Of a stretch of 64,000 nucleotides of DNA, positions 24,739 through 33,759 are shown piece by piece. The DNA is from Streptomyces djakartensis (GTDB lineage: Bacteria > Actinomycetota > Actinomycetes > Streptomycetales > Streptomycetaceae): the NCBI RefSeq assembly GCF_014651075.1, contig NZ_BMWE01000001.1, positions 372,001 to 436,000 on the forward strand, given 5' to 3'. Within the stretch, counting starts at the first letter, position 1, and each line of letters begins with the position of its first letter. A model generated the notes under the pieces. The model was given only the letters and a program-made list of their open reading frames with translations, ran no database searches and was not told the origin of the DNA. The position numbers were made by a program, and so were the translations under genes.

Positions 24739-26027
24739 GACGTCTTCTCCGCCCTCTCCATCTCCAGCTCGACCTCCGTGCCGCCGTCCGGCACCGCGCG
24801 CAGCCGCGCCGTGCCTCCGTTGCGCTCCATGCGGCCGATGATCGATTCTCTGACACCCATCCGGTCGGCGGGTATCGAGTCGAGGTCGAATCCGGGGCCG
24901 CGGTCCCGGACGGACACGAAGACCGTCTTCCCCTCGACCTCGGCGTAGACCTGCACGGCGCCGCCCTCGCCACCGTACTTGGCGGCGTTCACCATGGCTT
25001 CCCGCGCGGCTTGCATCTGTGCGCCGATCCCCTCGTCGAGCGGGCAGTCGCCGACGACCACGACCTCGATGGGCACGCCGTGCTTGTCCTCCACCTCGGC
25101 CGCGTTGCGCCGCACCGCCTCGGCGAGCGTGCTGGGCTCGTCGGCCTCGTCCTTGCCGGTGCCCTCGGGTTTGTACAGCCAGGTGCGCAGGTCGCGCTCC
25201 TGGGCGCGGGCGAGACGGCGCACCTCGTTCGCGTTCTCCGCGTTGCGCTGGATCAGGGTGAGGGTGTGCAGGACCGAGTCGTGCACATGGGCGGCGACCT
25301 CCGCGCGCTCCTGGGCGCGGATACGCATCAGGCGCTCCTCGGAGAGGTCCTGCGTCATGCGCACGAGGTAGGGCCCGGCGAGGAGCGTTATGCCGACGAG
25401 GACCGCGAGGGCCGCCTGGAGGACGGAGCCGAGGTGGGCCGCGGAGCCCTGCAGGACGAAGATGCCGGAGACACCGGCCGTCACCAGCAGCACCCCGCCC
25501 CCGGCGCGCAGCAGCGTGACCGTGCGCCGGTGGCGGCCGACCTCGACCCAGCGGGCTCGGCGGGCGTTGTCCGCCTGCCGCCAGACCAGGGCGACACCCG
25601 CTCCGACGAGCACCGCCGGCCAGAGGTACGCCCTGGCACCGCCGCTGAGGTTCACGTTGCCCACGAAGACCATGGCCACGACGACCATGAGGAGCAGGGC
25701 CACGATCTGGCCCCTGTCGGGTCTGCGGGCGACGAGCCTGCGGCGGCCGTCCGGTGCGGTCTCCGTGGCCACCGGCGACGGCGGCTTCTGCGCCTCGACC
25801 CCGCCGACTCCGAGCGGCACGAAGAACCAGAACGCGGCGTACAGCAGCGCGCCGAGGCCGTCGGCCATGAAGAGGCCGACGAAGACGAGCCGCACCCAGA
25901 TCACCGGCAGCCCGAGGTGCCCGGCGAGCCCCCGCGCCACCCCGCCGAGCCAGCGTCCGTCACTGCTGCGGTAGAGCTTGCGCGGCGGCCGCGGTCCGGC
26001 GAGGGGCGCTGCTGCGGCTTCCGACAT
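24735..26027 (-). CDS. sensor histidine kinase with N-terminal PspC domain
   Basis: A 430-residue HisKA_3-type kinase. An N-terminal PspC domain (KLYRSSDGRWLGGVARGLAG) with its hydrophobic segment is followed by further helices to about residue 225. The dimerisation helix carries the phospho-His in HVHDSVLHTL (about H249), and the ATPase domain contains NAAKYGGEG and RDRGPGFDLD. The start is ATG 26027; a GTG a few codons upstream is possible. It phosphorylates the coupled response regulator. A divergent PspC gene begins 178 bp away, so the intergenic region may carry autoregulated promoters. Confidence 0.94.
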   Translation of the reverse strand: MSEAAAAPLAGPRPPRKLYRSSDGRWLGGVARGLAGHLGLPVIWVRLVFVGLFMADGLGALLYAAFWFFVPLGVGGVEAQKPPSPVATETAPDGRRRLVARRPDRGQIVALLLMVVVAMVFVGNVNLSGGARAYLWPAVLVGAGVALVWRQADNARRARWVEVGRHRRTVTLLRAGGGVLLVTAGVSGIFVLQGSAAHLGSVLQAALAVLVGITLLAGPYLVRMTQDLSEERLMRIRAQERAEVAAHVHDSVLHTLTLIQRNAENANEVRRLARAQERDLRTWLYKPEGTGKDEADEPSTLAEAVRRNAAEVEDKHGVPIEVVVVGDCPLDEGIGAQMQAAREAMVNAAKYGGEGGAVQVYAEVEGKTVFVSVRDRGPGFDLDSIPADRMGVRESIIGRMERNGGTARLRAVPDGGTEVELEMERAEKTS

Positions 26028-26205
26028 GCCACTGATGGTCACACGGCCGGAAGCCGGGAGCATCAGGGTCGGCCCCGGAGACTCCCCTGATCTCCACCGG
26101 CCCGCCCGTCGAACGTTTCCCGCGCCCTCCCTCAGGGCCGATATCAGGGTCCGGCCAGGGTCGTTCGGGCTCCCGCCGCGCCGCCGCGCCCGTCACCATG
26201 GACCC

Positions 26206-27630
26206 ATGACCGACCACGAGCACGCCGCGACGGGTCCGGGACCCGGCTCCGGCCCGCGCCCCACTCCGGGCGCCGGGCCGCAGGATGCCGCGCCCGCCGC
26301 GGGAGGAGGGAGGGGTCCCGAGACGGCCGGTCCGGCCGCGGAAGACCCCCCTCCCGGGCCGCCCCACAGCTTCCGGCGCGACCGCAGCCACAAGGTCCTG
26401 GCCGGCGTCTGCGCCGGGCTCGGACGGCAGTGCGACATGGACCCGGTGATCTTCCGGATCACCCTGGCGGTGCTCTCCGCCACCGGCGGCATAGGCCTGT
26501 TCTTCTACGGCTTCGCCTGGCTGTTCGTCCCGTACGACGACGAGGACGAGAACGAGGTGCGCAAGCTCCTGACCGGCCGTGTCGACGGCCAGGCACTGAC
26601 GGCCGTGCTGTTCGCCCTGGTCGGCTGCGGGGTGTTCCTGACCCTGCTGAACAACGGCGGGGTGCTGGCCTTCGCCGTCGTCCTCTCCCTCCTCCTCGCC
26701 GGGGCCGGTTACTGGTCCCGGCAGCGCGGCGCCCCCAGCCCCGACCCCCTGGCGGCGCAGGCGGTCGCCGACGCCCCGCCGGAGCCGAAGGCGCCGCCGG
26801 TCCCCGCCGCGTTCCCCTCCTGGTGGCGCGACCCCGTGGTCAAGGACGGCAAGCACGTCGGGGGCACGGGCTACCTCTGGGGTCCACGCGACCACCGCGA
26901 TGCGGATGTCGCGGCAGCCATCAACATCGGCCTCGGCGTCGTGTCCGCCGACCGCACCGACGTGCCCGCCCCGCGCACCCGGCCGCCCGGGCCGCGCGGT
27001 CCCCGCCGGATCGGCGGCTGGGTCTTCCTGCTGGCGGTGCTCGCGGGTTCCCTGGGCACGAGCCTCACCTGGGACCAGCACCCGCTCGGCACCAGCCTGC
27101 AGACCGGCCTGGCCTGTTCGCTCGCCGTCCTGGGGCTGGGCATCGCGGTCAGCGCCTTCCTGGGACGGACCGGCGCGGGCTCGATACTCCTGGCGGTCAT
27201 CACGGCCGGACTGCTCGCCGGATCGGCGGTGCTGCCCAAGGACATCGGCACCCAGTGGAACCGCACGACCTGGCGGCCCGCCACGGTGGCGGACGTACGG
27301 CACCAGTACGACCTGGGCACCGGCGTCGGCACCCTGGACCTGACCCGGCTGGACCTGACGGGGAGACAGACCGTGACGACGCGTGCGGCCGTGGGCGTGG
27401 GCCGGGTGAAGGTGCTCGTCCCCGAGGGCATGACCGTCCGGCTGAGTGTCGACGTGGGGGTCGGAGATCTCCAGCTGCCGGGCGACGACGCGAAGGACGT
27501 GGACGTGAAACCGGGCCGGCACAAGGAGACGACCCTTTCCCCTGCCGGGAACGCCGAGAGGTCAGGGACCGTCGACCTGGACCTCCAGGTCGGCGTGGGA
27601 CAGGCGGAGGTGACCCGTGCTGCGTCATGA
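26206..27630 (+). CDS. PspC domain membrane protein with LiaF-like C-terminus
   Basis: A 474-residue protein. The N-terminal 55 residues are Gly/Pro-rich, followed by a PspC domain (KVLAGVCAGLGRQCDMDPVI and IGLFFYGFAWLFVPYDD) and four or five more hydrophobic helices. A C-terminal beta-rich segment (VGTLDLTRLDLTGRQTVTTR, VGVGDLQLPGDDAKDVDV) resembles LiaF/DUF4097-type domains. PspC-LiaF combinations sense or respond to envelope damage. It is divergent from the PspC kinase operon, and overlaps the next gene by 14 bp, so that gene is coupled to it. Confidence 0.85.
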   Translation: MTDHEHAATGPGPGSGPRPTPGAGPQDAAPAAGGGRGPETAGPAAEDPPPGPPHSFRRDRSHKVLAGVCAGLGRQCDMDPVIFRITLAVLSATGGIGLFFYGFAWLFVPYDDEDENEVRKLLTGRVDGQALTAVLFALVGCGVFLTLLNNGGVLAFAVVLSLLLAGAGYWSRQRGAPSPDPLAAQAVADAPPEPKAPPVPAAFPSWWRDPVVKDGKHVGGTGYLWGPRDHRDADVAAAINIGLGVVSADRTDVPAPRTRPPGPRGPRRIGGWVFLLAVLAGSLGTSLTWDQHPLGTSLQTGLACSLAVLGLGIAVSAFLGRTGAGSILLAVITAGLLAGSAVLPKDIGTQWNRTTWRPATVADVRHQYDLGTGVGTLDLTRLDLTGRQTVTTRAAVGVGRVKVLVPEGMTVRLSVDVGVGDLQLPGDDAKDVDVKPGRHKETTLSPAGNAERSGTVDLDLQVGVGQAEVTRAAS

Positions 27631-27859
27631 ACTCCAGCCCGGAAAGCTGGTCGCGGGCGCGGTCCTCACCCTGGCGGGCGTCCTCTACGCCGGTGACGCG
27701 GGAGGCGCCTGGGAGACCCCGTGGTTCGTGGCGATACCCCTCGTCACCGGCGGATTGTGCCTGGCCGGGGCGGTGGCGTTCGTGACGGGGCTCATACGCC
27801 GGCGACGCGAGGCGGGCCGCACGGCCGCCGATGAGCCGGGCCCGGACACGGCCTGCTGA
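27617..27859 (+). CDS. small two-helix membrane protein, 80 residues
   Basis: GTG start at 27617 preceded by GGAGG 6 nt upstream, lying inside the 3' end of the PspC gene (14-bp overlap). Two hydrophobic segments (LVAGAVLTLAGVLYAGDA and PLVTGGLCLAGAVAFVTGLI) are followed by a basic tail RRRREAGR. Probably an accessory membrane component of the PspC system; no known domain. Confidence 0.8.
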   Translation: MLRHELQPGKLVAGAVLTLAGVLYAGDAGGAWETPWFVAIPLVTGGLCLAGAVAFVTGLIRRRREAGRTAADEPGPDTAC

Positions 27860-27885
27860 CGGCAGGCCTCGCCCGCCCGCTGCCG

Positions 27886-28416
27886 CTACCCGAGATCCCC
27901 CGCCCGCCGCCGTCGTCGCGACCGCAGGGCGGCGTCCAGGGAGAGCACGGGGGCGCCCGCGAGAACGAGGGGGATCCAGGCCATGAGGTAGGCGAGGTCG
28001 TTGCCGTAGTAGTACGGGTCGGAGGCCCAGCTCACGGTCAGCCACAGGCTGAGGGAGATCAGGGCGCCGCCGAGTGCGGCCAGTCGGGTGAGCAGCCCGA
28101 CCAAGGTGCCGATGCCGACGGCCAGCTCACCGAGGGCGATGGCGTAGCCGAAGCCGACGGGGCTCTTCAGGGAGAGGTCGACCAGGGCGGGGATGGCGGA
28201 GGAATCGCGCACGGCACGCATCATGTCGCCGATCGATCCCGCGCCGGAGTCCTTCATGAAGGCACTGTCGGTGAGTTTGTCCAGGCCGGCGTAGATGAAG
28301 GTGACCCCGAGGAAGAGGCGCAGGGGAAGGAGGGCGTAGCGGCCGGCGGTTGCCCGCCAGCCTCCGTCCTCATGGAAGCCGGTGGTGTACGTGTCCGTTC
28401 GCATACCGTGAGTCAT
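27886..28416 (-). CDS. DoxX family membrane protein
   Basis: A 176-residue four-helix protein. Segments LRLFLGVTFIYAGLDKLTD, GYAIALGELAVGIGTLVGLL and LGGALISLSLWLTVSWAS are typical of DoxX (PF07681), a family of quinone-linked or redox-associated membrane proteins. The ATG at 28416 is chosen; a second Met (MRTDTYTTG) 12 bp later is also possible. A longer upstream reading has no ribosome binding site and is non-coding. Convergent with the small PspC-associated gene. Confidence 0.85.
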   Translation of the reverse strand: MTHGMRTDTYTTGFHEDGGWRATAGRYALLPLRLFLGVTFIYAGLDKLTDSAFMKDSGAGSIGDMMRAVRDSSAIPALVDLSLKSPVGFGYAIALGELAVGIGTLVGLLTRLAALGGALISLSLWLTVSWASDPYYYGNDLAYLMAWIPLVLAGAPVLSLDAALRSRRRRRAGDLG

Positions 28417-28514
28417 CGCTGCTAGCCGCCTCTCGCCCGCCGGTGCCGAGACCCCCTCAACAGACCATACGTACGACGAACGAATCCGGCTCAGCTTTGT
28501 CGCGACGCGGGCCG

Positions 28515-29915
28515 TCAGTCCGTCACATCGACCGCGTACCGATTCGTCTCCACGCCGGCCGCCGTGACCACCTGCACCTCCACCCGTCCCGGCTCCACGT
28601 CCGCCGGCACCGGCACCGTCAGCAGCGTGTCGGTCGGATTGCTGAACCCGCCGGGGACGGGCACCAACGGCACGTGAACGTGCACCGCACCGACCCGGAC
28701 GACCATCCGGGCCAGCCGGTCGGCGCCCTGCGCACCCGGCGGCACGAAACCGGCGCCCCGGATCTCGATGTCGTCGCCCGTGCGGATCGGCGCGTCCAGG
28801 TCGCCCGCCTCCCGCGACCGCACGACGGAGAGGATGACCGGCCGGCCGCCTTCCGCGTACTTGCCGGCCAGATACGTCATCGCCGACACCAGGACCACCA
28901 CCGACAGGCCCCACGGCAGATCCGGCAACTGGTCCGGCCTCCTGGCGAGCCGTACCGCCGCGAAGACCAGGGCGGCACCGCTGATCACGACGTACTGGAT
29001 GTCGGGGAAGGCGCCACGCCCCGCGTCGTCGGTCAGCAGGTCGGCGGCTCGCGGCCGGTCGGCTCGTACCTTCTGCAGCCGTTGCCCCAGCACCCGCAAC
29101 CCGACCACCCGCCGTACCAGGACGGCGACCGCGCACACCACGGCGAGCACGGTCACCACCCCGCCGCCACGGGCGAGTTCCAGCCCGGAGATCAGGGTGT
29201 CGCGCTCCTCGTGCCGGGAGGCGGCGGCCAGCCGTCCCGCCAGCACGAGCACCGAGTAGGCCACGAAGAGCACCCACGCCGCGGCGACCGCGCGGGAGGT
29301 GGACAGACGGTTGTCCTCACCGATCACGGGCGCGAGCGCACCACCCTTCGCCCGGTGGAACCACGACGCCGCGGTCAGCGCACCGGCGACGACCAGCGCC
29401 GCGGCCAGCCCGGCCGTCCGCGCCGCCGTCCAGCCCGCGCCGACCGCCGTGAGGGCCTGTCCGAGCAGCAACAGGACGACGGCCGCCCAGACCCCACTGG
29501 CGGTACGGCGCCACAGGCGGGTCAGCCAGGCCTGGCCCTCGGCGCGGCCGCGCTCGGCGACGAGTCCCGCGGACTGCGCCAGTTCCTCCGAGACCCACTG
29601 GCGGGAAGCCGACGCGGAGTGAGCCACCGCGGCCGGCAGTCCCTGCCCGGCCGCGAACTCGTCGCGCCTGCGCAGGAACGCGGCGACGGCCCTCCGGTGC
29701 CCCTCACGCGCCCCGTGCGGACAGTCCCCGCAGGCACACCCGCCCCCGTGCGCAGCGTCGTGCCCGCCGGCCCAGCCGCTCACGGACTCACCTGAGTACC
29801 CACCCGCACGCCCACCGGCGTACCGACTCGTATACGCACCCGCACTCGCATCCCCGTACGCACCCGCGTACGCACCCGCGTCCGCGCCGCCCTGTCCCGC
29901 CTCGCGCACCGCCAC
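28515..29915 (-). CDS. large integral membrane protein of unknown function
   Basis: A 466-residue protein from a GTG start. The N-terminal 60 residues are low complexity (GAYAGAY, GAYTSRYAGGRAGG), followed by a short Cys/His cluster (GGCACGDCPHG) and an arginine-rich segment. Six or so transmembrane helices span about 130-330 (for example VWAAVVLLLLGQALTAVG). The C-terminal domain has beta-rich sequence including IEIRGAGFVPPGAQGAD, which resembles an IPT/Ig-like fold. The function is not recognised. The start is uncertain because the upstream sequence is repetitive, built from CGTACGCACC-like units. Confidence 0.7.
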   Translation of the reverse strand: MAVREAGQGGADAGAYAGAYGDASAGAYTSRYAGGRAGGYSGESVSGWAGGHDAAHGGGCACGDCPHGAREGHRRAVAAFLRRRDEFAAGQGLPAAVAHSASASRQWVSEELAQSAGLVAERGRAEGQAWLTRLWRRTASGVWAAVVLLLLGQALTAVGAGWTAARTAGLAAALVVAGALTAASWFHRAKGGALAPVIGEDNRLSTSRAVAAAWVLFVAYSVLVLAGRLAAASRHEERDTLISGLELARGGGVVTVLAVVCAVAVLVRRVVGLRVLGQRLQKVRADRPRAADLLTDDAGRGAFPDIQYVVISGAALVFAAVRLARRPDQLPDLPWGLSVVVLVSAMTYLAGKYAEGGRPVILSVVRSREAGDLDAPIRTGDDIEIRGAGFVPPGAQGADRLARMVVRVGAVHVHVPLVPVPGGFSNPTDTLLTVPVPADVEPGRVEVQVVTAAGVETNRYAVDVTD

Positions 29916-30099
29916 GCCCGACGCCCGCCTTCCCGCGACCCAACCACCGCCGGCCCTCCGACCCCGGAAACACCGCTGCGCAACTCGCCTGCGACGAAAG
30001 CGAATTGTGCCCTATGCCACCCGGTCCGCGTCCGTTCTCTCTGGTCAACATGGGTGAATCTCGGCGTGCCGTGTTGACCTGGTTGCGGGAGCGGGGGTG

Positions 30100-30894
30100 C
30101 TAGCCCAGCAGATCCGGCTGGGCCCGGCTGACCTCCTGCCACATCGGCTGGTAGTTGATCCACGCCACCAGGTCGCCGCCCAGCTGCTCCCGCGTCGCCA
30201 CCGCCATCCGATGGTCGATCCGGACCGGCCGTCCGGCGGCCTGGGCGGTCAGCTGCACCTGACAGGACCGTTCCATCGACACGAACCACCAGGCCGCCGC
30301 GTCCACCGAGTCGCCGACGGTCAGCAGCCCGTGGTTGCGCAGCACGAGCGCCTTGCGGGAGCCGAGCGCCGCCGCGATGCGCCGCCCTTCCTCGGCGTCG
30401 ACGGCTACGCCGGTGTACGAGTCGTAGAGGGCGTGGTCCTCGTAGAAGGCGCAGCTCTCCTGGGTGATCGGTTCGAGCAGCTCACCGAGGGCCGAGAGCG
30501 CCCGGCCGTGCACCGAGTGGCAGTGGGCGACCGCGACCACGTCGGGGCGGGCGGCGTGGACCTGGGCGTGCACGGTGAACGCGGCCTGGTTGACGTGGTA
30601 GACGCCGTCGACGACCTGGCCGTCCTGGTTGGCCAGGACCAGGTCGCTGACGGTGACGTGCCGGAACGGCATCCCGAACGGGTTGACCCAGAAGCAGTCG
30701 GAGTACTCCGGGTCGCGGGCGGTGATGTGCCCGGACACGCCGTCCTCGTAGCCGAGCCGCCCGAAGATCCGCAGGGCCCCGGCGAGCCGTTCCTTGCGGT
30801 GCCGGCGTTCGTCCTCGACCGACTCGTGCATCGGCGGCATCGCGAAGCGCAGTTGGTCGGTGGGCAGCGGCGGGGGCGGGGTGGGCCCGTGCAT
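30100..30894 (-). CDS. class II aldolase/adducin family protein
   Basis: A 264-residue cytosolic protein. Zinc-ligand histidines are in HCHSVHGRAL and RNHGLLTVG, and the N-terminal GYEDGVSGHITARDPEY is typical of the adducin branch, whose members include fuculose-phosphate aldolases and decarboxylases. The substrate cannot be given. GGAGG lies 4 nt before the ATG at 30894. It stands alone and divergent from the PNPOx-like gene, with a 189-bp shared control region. Confidence 0.9.
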   Translation of the reverse strand: MHGPTPPPPLPTDQLRFAMPPMHESVEDERRHRKERLAGALRIFGRLGYEDGVSGHITARDPEYSDCFWVNPFGMPFRHVTVSDLVLANQDGQVVDGVYHVNQAAFTVHAQVHAARPDVVAVAHCHSVHGRALSALGELLEPITQESCAFYEDHALYDSYTGVAVDAEEGRRIAAALGSRKALVLRNHGLLTVGDSVDAAAWWFVSMERSCQVQLTAQAAGRPVRIDHRMAVATREQLGGDLVAWINYQPMWQEVSRAQPDLLG

Positions 30895-31083
30895 AGGTCC
30901 TCCAGCGCTGGTGGGTCGTACGGGGCGGAAGTTACCTTCAGTGAGGCCGGGAAGAACAGAACCGTGCCGTGAAGAGGAACGAGCGCCCCTGTGAGTACCC
31001 GCTGCGCGCCGGTTCGTTCCCGGTATCCCCGACCCCCCGAATAGCCGACAGCAGACGTCCGGTTTCGGCGTCAGACTCTCCGT

Positions 31084-31557
31084 ATGACAGCCAACTGGGC
31101 GGCCTTCGCCACCGCCGAACCTCATCTGGCCGGCACCGTCGAGAAGCGCTTCGGCGCCTACACGCACCACGTCCTCGCCACCCTCCGCAAGGACGGCTCG
31201 CCCCGTACCAGCGGCCTGGAGGTGCGGATCCTGGGCGGCGAACTGTGGCTCGGCATGATGCCGGACTCGCTCAAGGCCCTGGACCTGCGCCGCGACCCGC
31301 GCTTCGCGCTCCAGGCGAATCCCGGCGACGGCACCGGCATGGGCGGCGGTGACGTCCGGATCAGCGGCCGGGCGATCGAGGTCGACGACGCCGGGACGAA
31401 GGCCGGATACGTCGAAGAGGTGGAACCGCCGGAGCCGTTCCACCTCTTCCGCACCGAGCTGACGGAGGTCGTCCGCACCTACGTGGAGGACGAGAAGTAC
31501 CTCGTCCTCCAGATCTGGAAGCCCGGCGATCCCCTGCGCACCGTCAGGCGCACGTAG
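31084..31557 (+). CDS. pyridoxamine 5'-phosphate oxidase family protein
   Basis: A 157-residue split-barrel flavin/F420-type protein (THHVLATLRKDGSPRTSGLE, ELWLGMMPDSLKALDLRRDP). Such proteins bind FMN or F420 and reduce or bind varied cofactors; the specific reaction is unknown. No Shine-Dalgarno is visible in front of the ATG at 31084, so translation may be leaderless. Its stop is 9 bp from the guaA stop (convergent). Confidence 0.85.
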   Translation: MTANWAAFATAEPHLAGTVEKRFGAYTHHVLATLRKDGSPRTSGLEVRILGGELWLGMMPDSLKALDLRRDPRFALQANPGDGTGMGGGDVRISGRAIEVDDAGTKAGYVEEVEPPEPFHLFRTELTEVVRTYVEDEKYLVLQIWKPGDPLRTVRRT

Positions 31558-31566
31558 GGCCTGTGC

Positions 31567-33147
31567 TCACTCCCACTCGATCGTCCCCGGCGGCTTCGAG
31601 GTGACGTCGAGGACGACGCGGTTGACGTCCCGTACCTCGTTGGTGATCCGGGTCGAGATCCGCGCGAGGACGTCGTAGGGCAGGCGCGACCAGTCGGCGG
31701 TCATCGCGTCCTCGGAGGACACCGGGCGCAGCACGATCGGGTGGCCGTAGGTGCGGCCGTCGCCCTGGACGCCGACGCTGCGGACGTCGGCGAGCAGGAC
31801 CACCGGGCACTGCCAGATGTCACGGTCGAGGCCGGCCGCCGTCAGCTCCTCGCGGGCGATGGCGTCGGCCTCGCGCAGCAGGTCCAGGCGCTCCTTGGTG
31901 ACCTCGCCGACGATGCGGATGCCGAGGCCGGGGCCGGGGAACGGCTGGCGCTGGACGATCTCGTCCGGCAGGCCGAGTTCCTGGCCGACCATGCGGACCT
32001 CGTCCTTGAACAGCTTGCGCAGCGGCTCGATCAGCTTGAACTCGAGGTCCTCGGGCAGGCCGCCCACGTTGTGGTGGGACTTGATGTTGGCAGTGCCGGT
32101 GCCGCCGCCGGACTCGACCACGTCCGGGTAGAGGGTGCCCTGGACGAGGAACTCCACGGCCGGGCCCTGGTCGGCGATGATCTCGGCCTGGGCCTGCTCG
32201 AAGACCCGGATGAACTCCCGGCCGATGATCTTCCGCTTCTCCTCGGGGTCGGAGACCCCGGCGAGCGCCTTGAGGAACCGCTCCTCCGCGTCCACGACCT
32301 TCAGCTGCACGCCGGTCGCGGCCACGAAGTCCTTCTCGACCTGCTCGGTCTCGCCCTTGCGCATCAGGCCGTGGTCGACGTACACGCAGGTCAGCTGGGA
32401 GCCGATGGCCTTCTGGACGAGGGCGGCGGCGACGGCGGAGTCCACGCCGCCGGACAGCCCGCAGATGGCGCGCCGGTCGCCGACCTGCTCGCGGATGGCG
32501 GCGACCTGCTCCTCGATCACGTTGCCGGTCGTCCAGTTCGGCGTGAGACCCGCGCCCCGGTACAGGAAGTGCTCCAGCACCTGCTGCCCGTGCGTGGAGT
32601 GCATCACCTCGGGGTGGTACTGGACGCCGTAGAGCTTTTTCTCGTCGTTCTCGAAGGCGGCGACCGGCACGACGTCCGTGGAGGCCGTGACGGAGAAGCC
32701 CTCGGGGGCGGCGGAGCAGGCGTCGCCGTGGGACATCCAGACGGCCTGCTCGGCGGGGGTGCCCTCGAAGAGGGTGGAGGAAGACTTGGAGACGTGCAGG
32801 TCGGTGCGGCCGTACTCGCGGGCGCCGGTGTTGTCGACGGTGCCGCCGAGGGTCTGCGCCATCAGCTGGAAGCCGTAGCACATGCCGAAGACGGGGACGC
32901 CGGCCTCGAAGAGCTCGCGGTCCAGGCGGGGCGCGCCCTCCTCGTACACCGACGAGGGGCCGCCGGAGAGGACGATCGCCGCGGGGTTCTTGGCGAGCAT
33001 CTCCTGGACCGGCATGGTGCTCGGCACGATCTCGCTGTAGACCCGCGCCTCGCGGACGCGACGGGCGATGAGCTGGGCGTACTGCGCGCCGAAGTCGACG
33101 ACCAGAACGGTGTCGGCGGCGCTGGCAGCGGGAGTCGCTGATGACAC
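31567..33147 (-). CDS. guaA: GMP synthase (glutamine-hydrolysing)
   Basis: A 526-residue GMP synthase converting XMP to GMP. The class I glutamine amidotransferase domain has the nucleophile Cys90 in FGMCYGFQL. The ATP-pyrophosphatase P-loop is [14 protein letters not shown], and the dimerisation domain ends PPGTIEWE. The GTG at 33147 has GGAAGG 6 nt upstream. It works downstream of guaB (56133-57638), which is not linked here. Probably a single gene. Confidence 0.97.
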   Translation of the reverse strand: MSSATPAASAADTVLVVDFGAQYAQLIARRVREARVYSEIVPSTMPVQEMLAKNPAAIVLSGGPSSVYEEGAPRLDRELFEAGVPVFGMCYGFQLMAQTLGGTVDNTGAREYGRTDLHVSKSSSTLFEGTPAEQAVWMSHGDACSAAPEGFSVTASTDVVPVAAFENDEKKLYGVQYHPEVMHSTHGQQVLEHFLYRGAGLTPNWTTGNVIEEQVAAIREQVGDRRAICGLSGGVDSAVAAALVQKAIGSQLTCVYVDHGLMRKGETEQVEKDFVAATGVQLKVVDAEERFLKALAGVSDPEEKRKIIGREFIRVFEQAQAEIIADQGPAVEFLVQGTLYPDVVESGGGTGTANIKSHHNVGGLPEDLEFKLIEPLRKLFKDEVRMVGQELGLPDEIVQRQPFPGPGLGIRIVGEVTKERLDLLREADAIAREELTAAGLDRDIWQCPVVLLADVRSVGVQGDGRTYGHPIVLRPVSSEDAMTADWSRLPYDVLARISTRITNEVRDVNRVVLDVTSKPPGTIEWE

Positions 33148-33259
33148 GGGGTGCCTTCCGGCGGTGGGGCGGGGGTCTTGTGCCACCCGATTCTACCGGG
33201 GCGCCACCGGGCGCCTTCCGTGTGCCGGACGGCCGCCCCGTCTCAGGATGCGATCCGGC

Positions 33260-33290
33260 TTGGACGGCTCCGGGGCGCGGTGCATACTTG
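33260..33290 (+). promoter_or_regulatory. probable promoter of the leader-peptide/chorismate mutase unit
   Basis: TTGGAC (33260-33265), 17 bp, CATACT (33283-33288). Transcription should begin about 7 nt later, at or beside the ATG of the leader peptide at 33295, making that peptide leaderless. Confidence 0.6.
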
Positions 33291-33294
33291 CCCC

Positions 33295-33366
33295 ATGTTC
33301 AAGCACCAGACGTTCGTCTTTACCTATGGCATCCGGCCCGCCGGACGCCATGGTCGTGCTGCTTGA
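33295..33366 (+). CDS. Phe/Tyr-rich leader peptide (attenuator), 23 residues
   Basis: A short ORF beginning MFKHQTFVFTYG, then a basic tail, ending in TGA at 33366. Phe occupies positions 2, 7 and 9 and Tyr position 11, the pattern expected for a peptide that senses charged tRNA-Phe or tRNA-Tyr. It is followed 25 nt later by a strong terminator hairpin and then by the chorismate mutase gene of aromatic amino acid biosynthesis. The whole arrangement resembles trp/phe attenuators. Confidence in leader function is good but not experimentally supported here. Confidence 0.8.
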   Translation: MFKHQTFVFTYGIRPAGRHGRAA

Positions 33367-33390
33367 GCAACTGACAAGCGACTTCCCAGG

Positions 33391-33417
33391 CGCCCCGGGC
33401 CGACAAGGCCCGGGGCG
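33391..33417 (+). terminator. attenuator terminator hairpin before chorismate mutase
   Basis: CGCCCCGGGCC (33391-33401) pairs perfectly with GGCCCGGGGCG (33407-33417) around the loop GACAA. CGGCCCG within the end of the leader-peptide coding region can pair with CGGGCCG, in and next to the terminator's left arm, giving a possible antiterminator. No long T-run follows. Confidence 0.75.
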
Positions 33418-33477
33418 TCTGCCGTCGTCGGGGCCTTGCCGGACCGGGGCACCCCCTGACGACGAGGAGCCCCTCTC

Positions 33478-33759
33478 ATGACCGCCACCGACCTGACCGG
33501 CGCCCGTACCCCCGAGGCCGCCGACGTGATCACCGGAGCCCGCGAGCGGATCGACGCGCTCGACGACCGGATCATCGGCCTGATCCAAGAACGGGCGGCC
33601 GTCTCGGCCGTGATCCAGGAGGCACGGATCGGCTCGGGCGGCCGGCGGGTGAACCTCTCCCGCGAGATGGAGGTCCTCGGCCACTACCGGGAGGCGCTGG
33701 GCAGGCCGGGCACCAGCCTCGCGATGACCCTGCTGGAGCTGTGCCGCGGCAAGATCTGA
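33478..33759 (+). CDS. chorismate mutase (AroQ-type)
   Basis: A 93-residue all-helical chorismate mutase that converts chorismate to prephenate for Phe and Tyr synthesis. The helical pattern ARERIDALDDRIIGLIQERA and AVSAVIQEARIGSGGRRVNL matches the AroQ fold, with the conserved Arg/Lys pattern for substrate binding. GAGGAG lies 8 nt upstream of the ATG. It appears to be controlled by the attenuator at 33295-33417. No prephenate dehydratase or dehydrogenase is adjacent, so pathway context comes from elsewhere. Confidence 0.9.
   Translation: MTATDLTGARTPEAADVITGARERIDALDDRIIGLIQERAAVSAVIQEARIGSGGRRVNLSREMEVLGHYREALGRPGTSLAMTLLELCRGKI

Noticed and set aside
28417..29277. upstream extension of the DoxX reading frame to a 463-residue protein
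   Set aside because: The extra part is antisense-like within the next gene region and has no start signal; the DoxX domain begins at MTHGMRTDTY.
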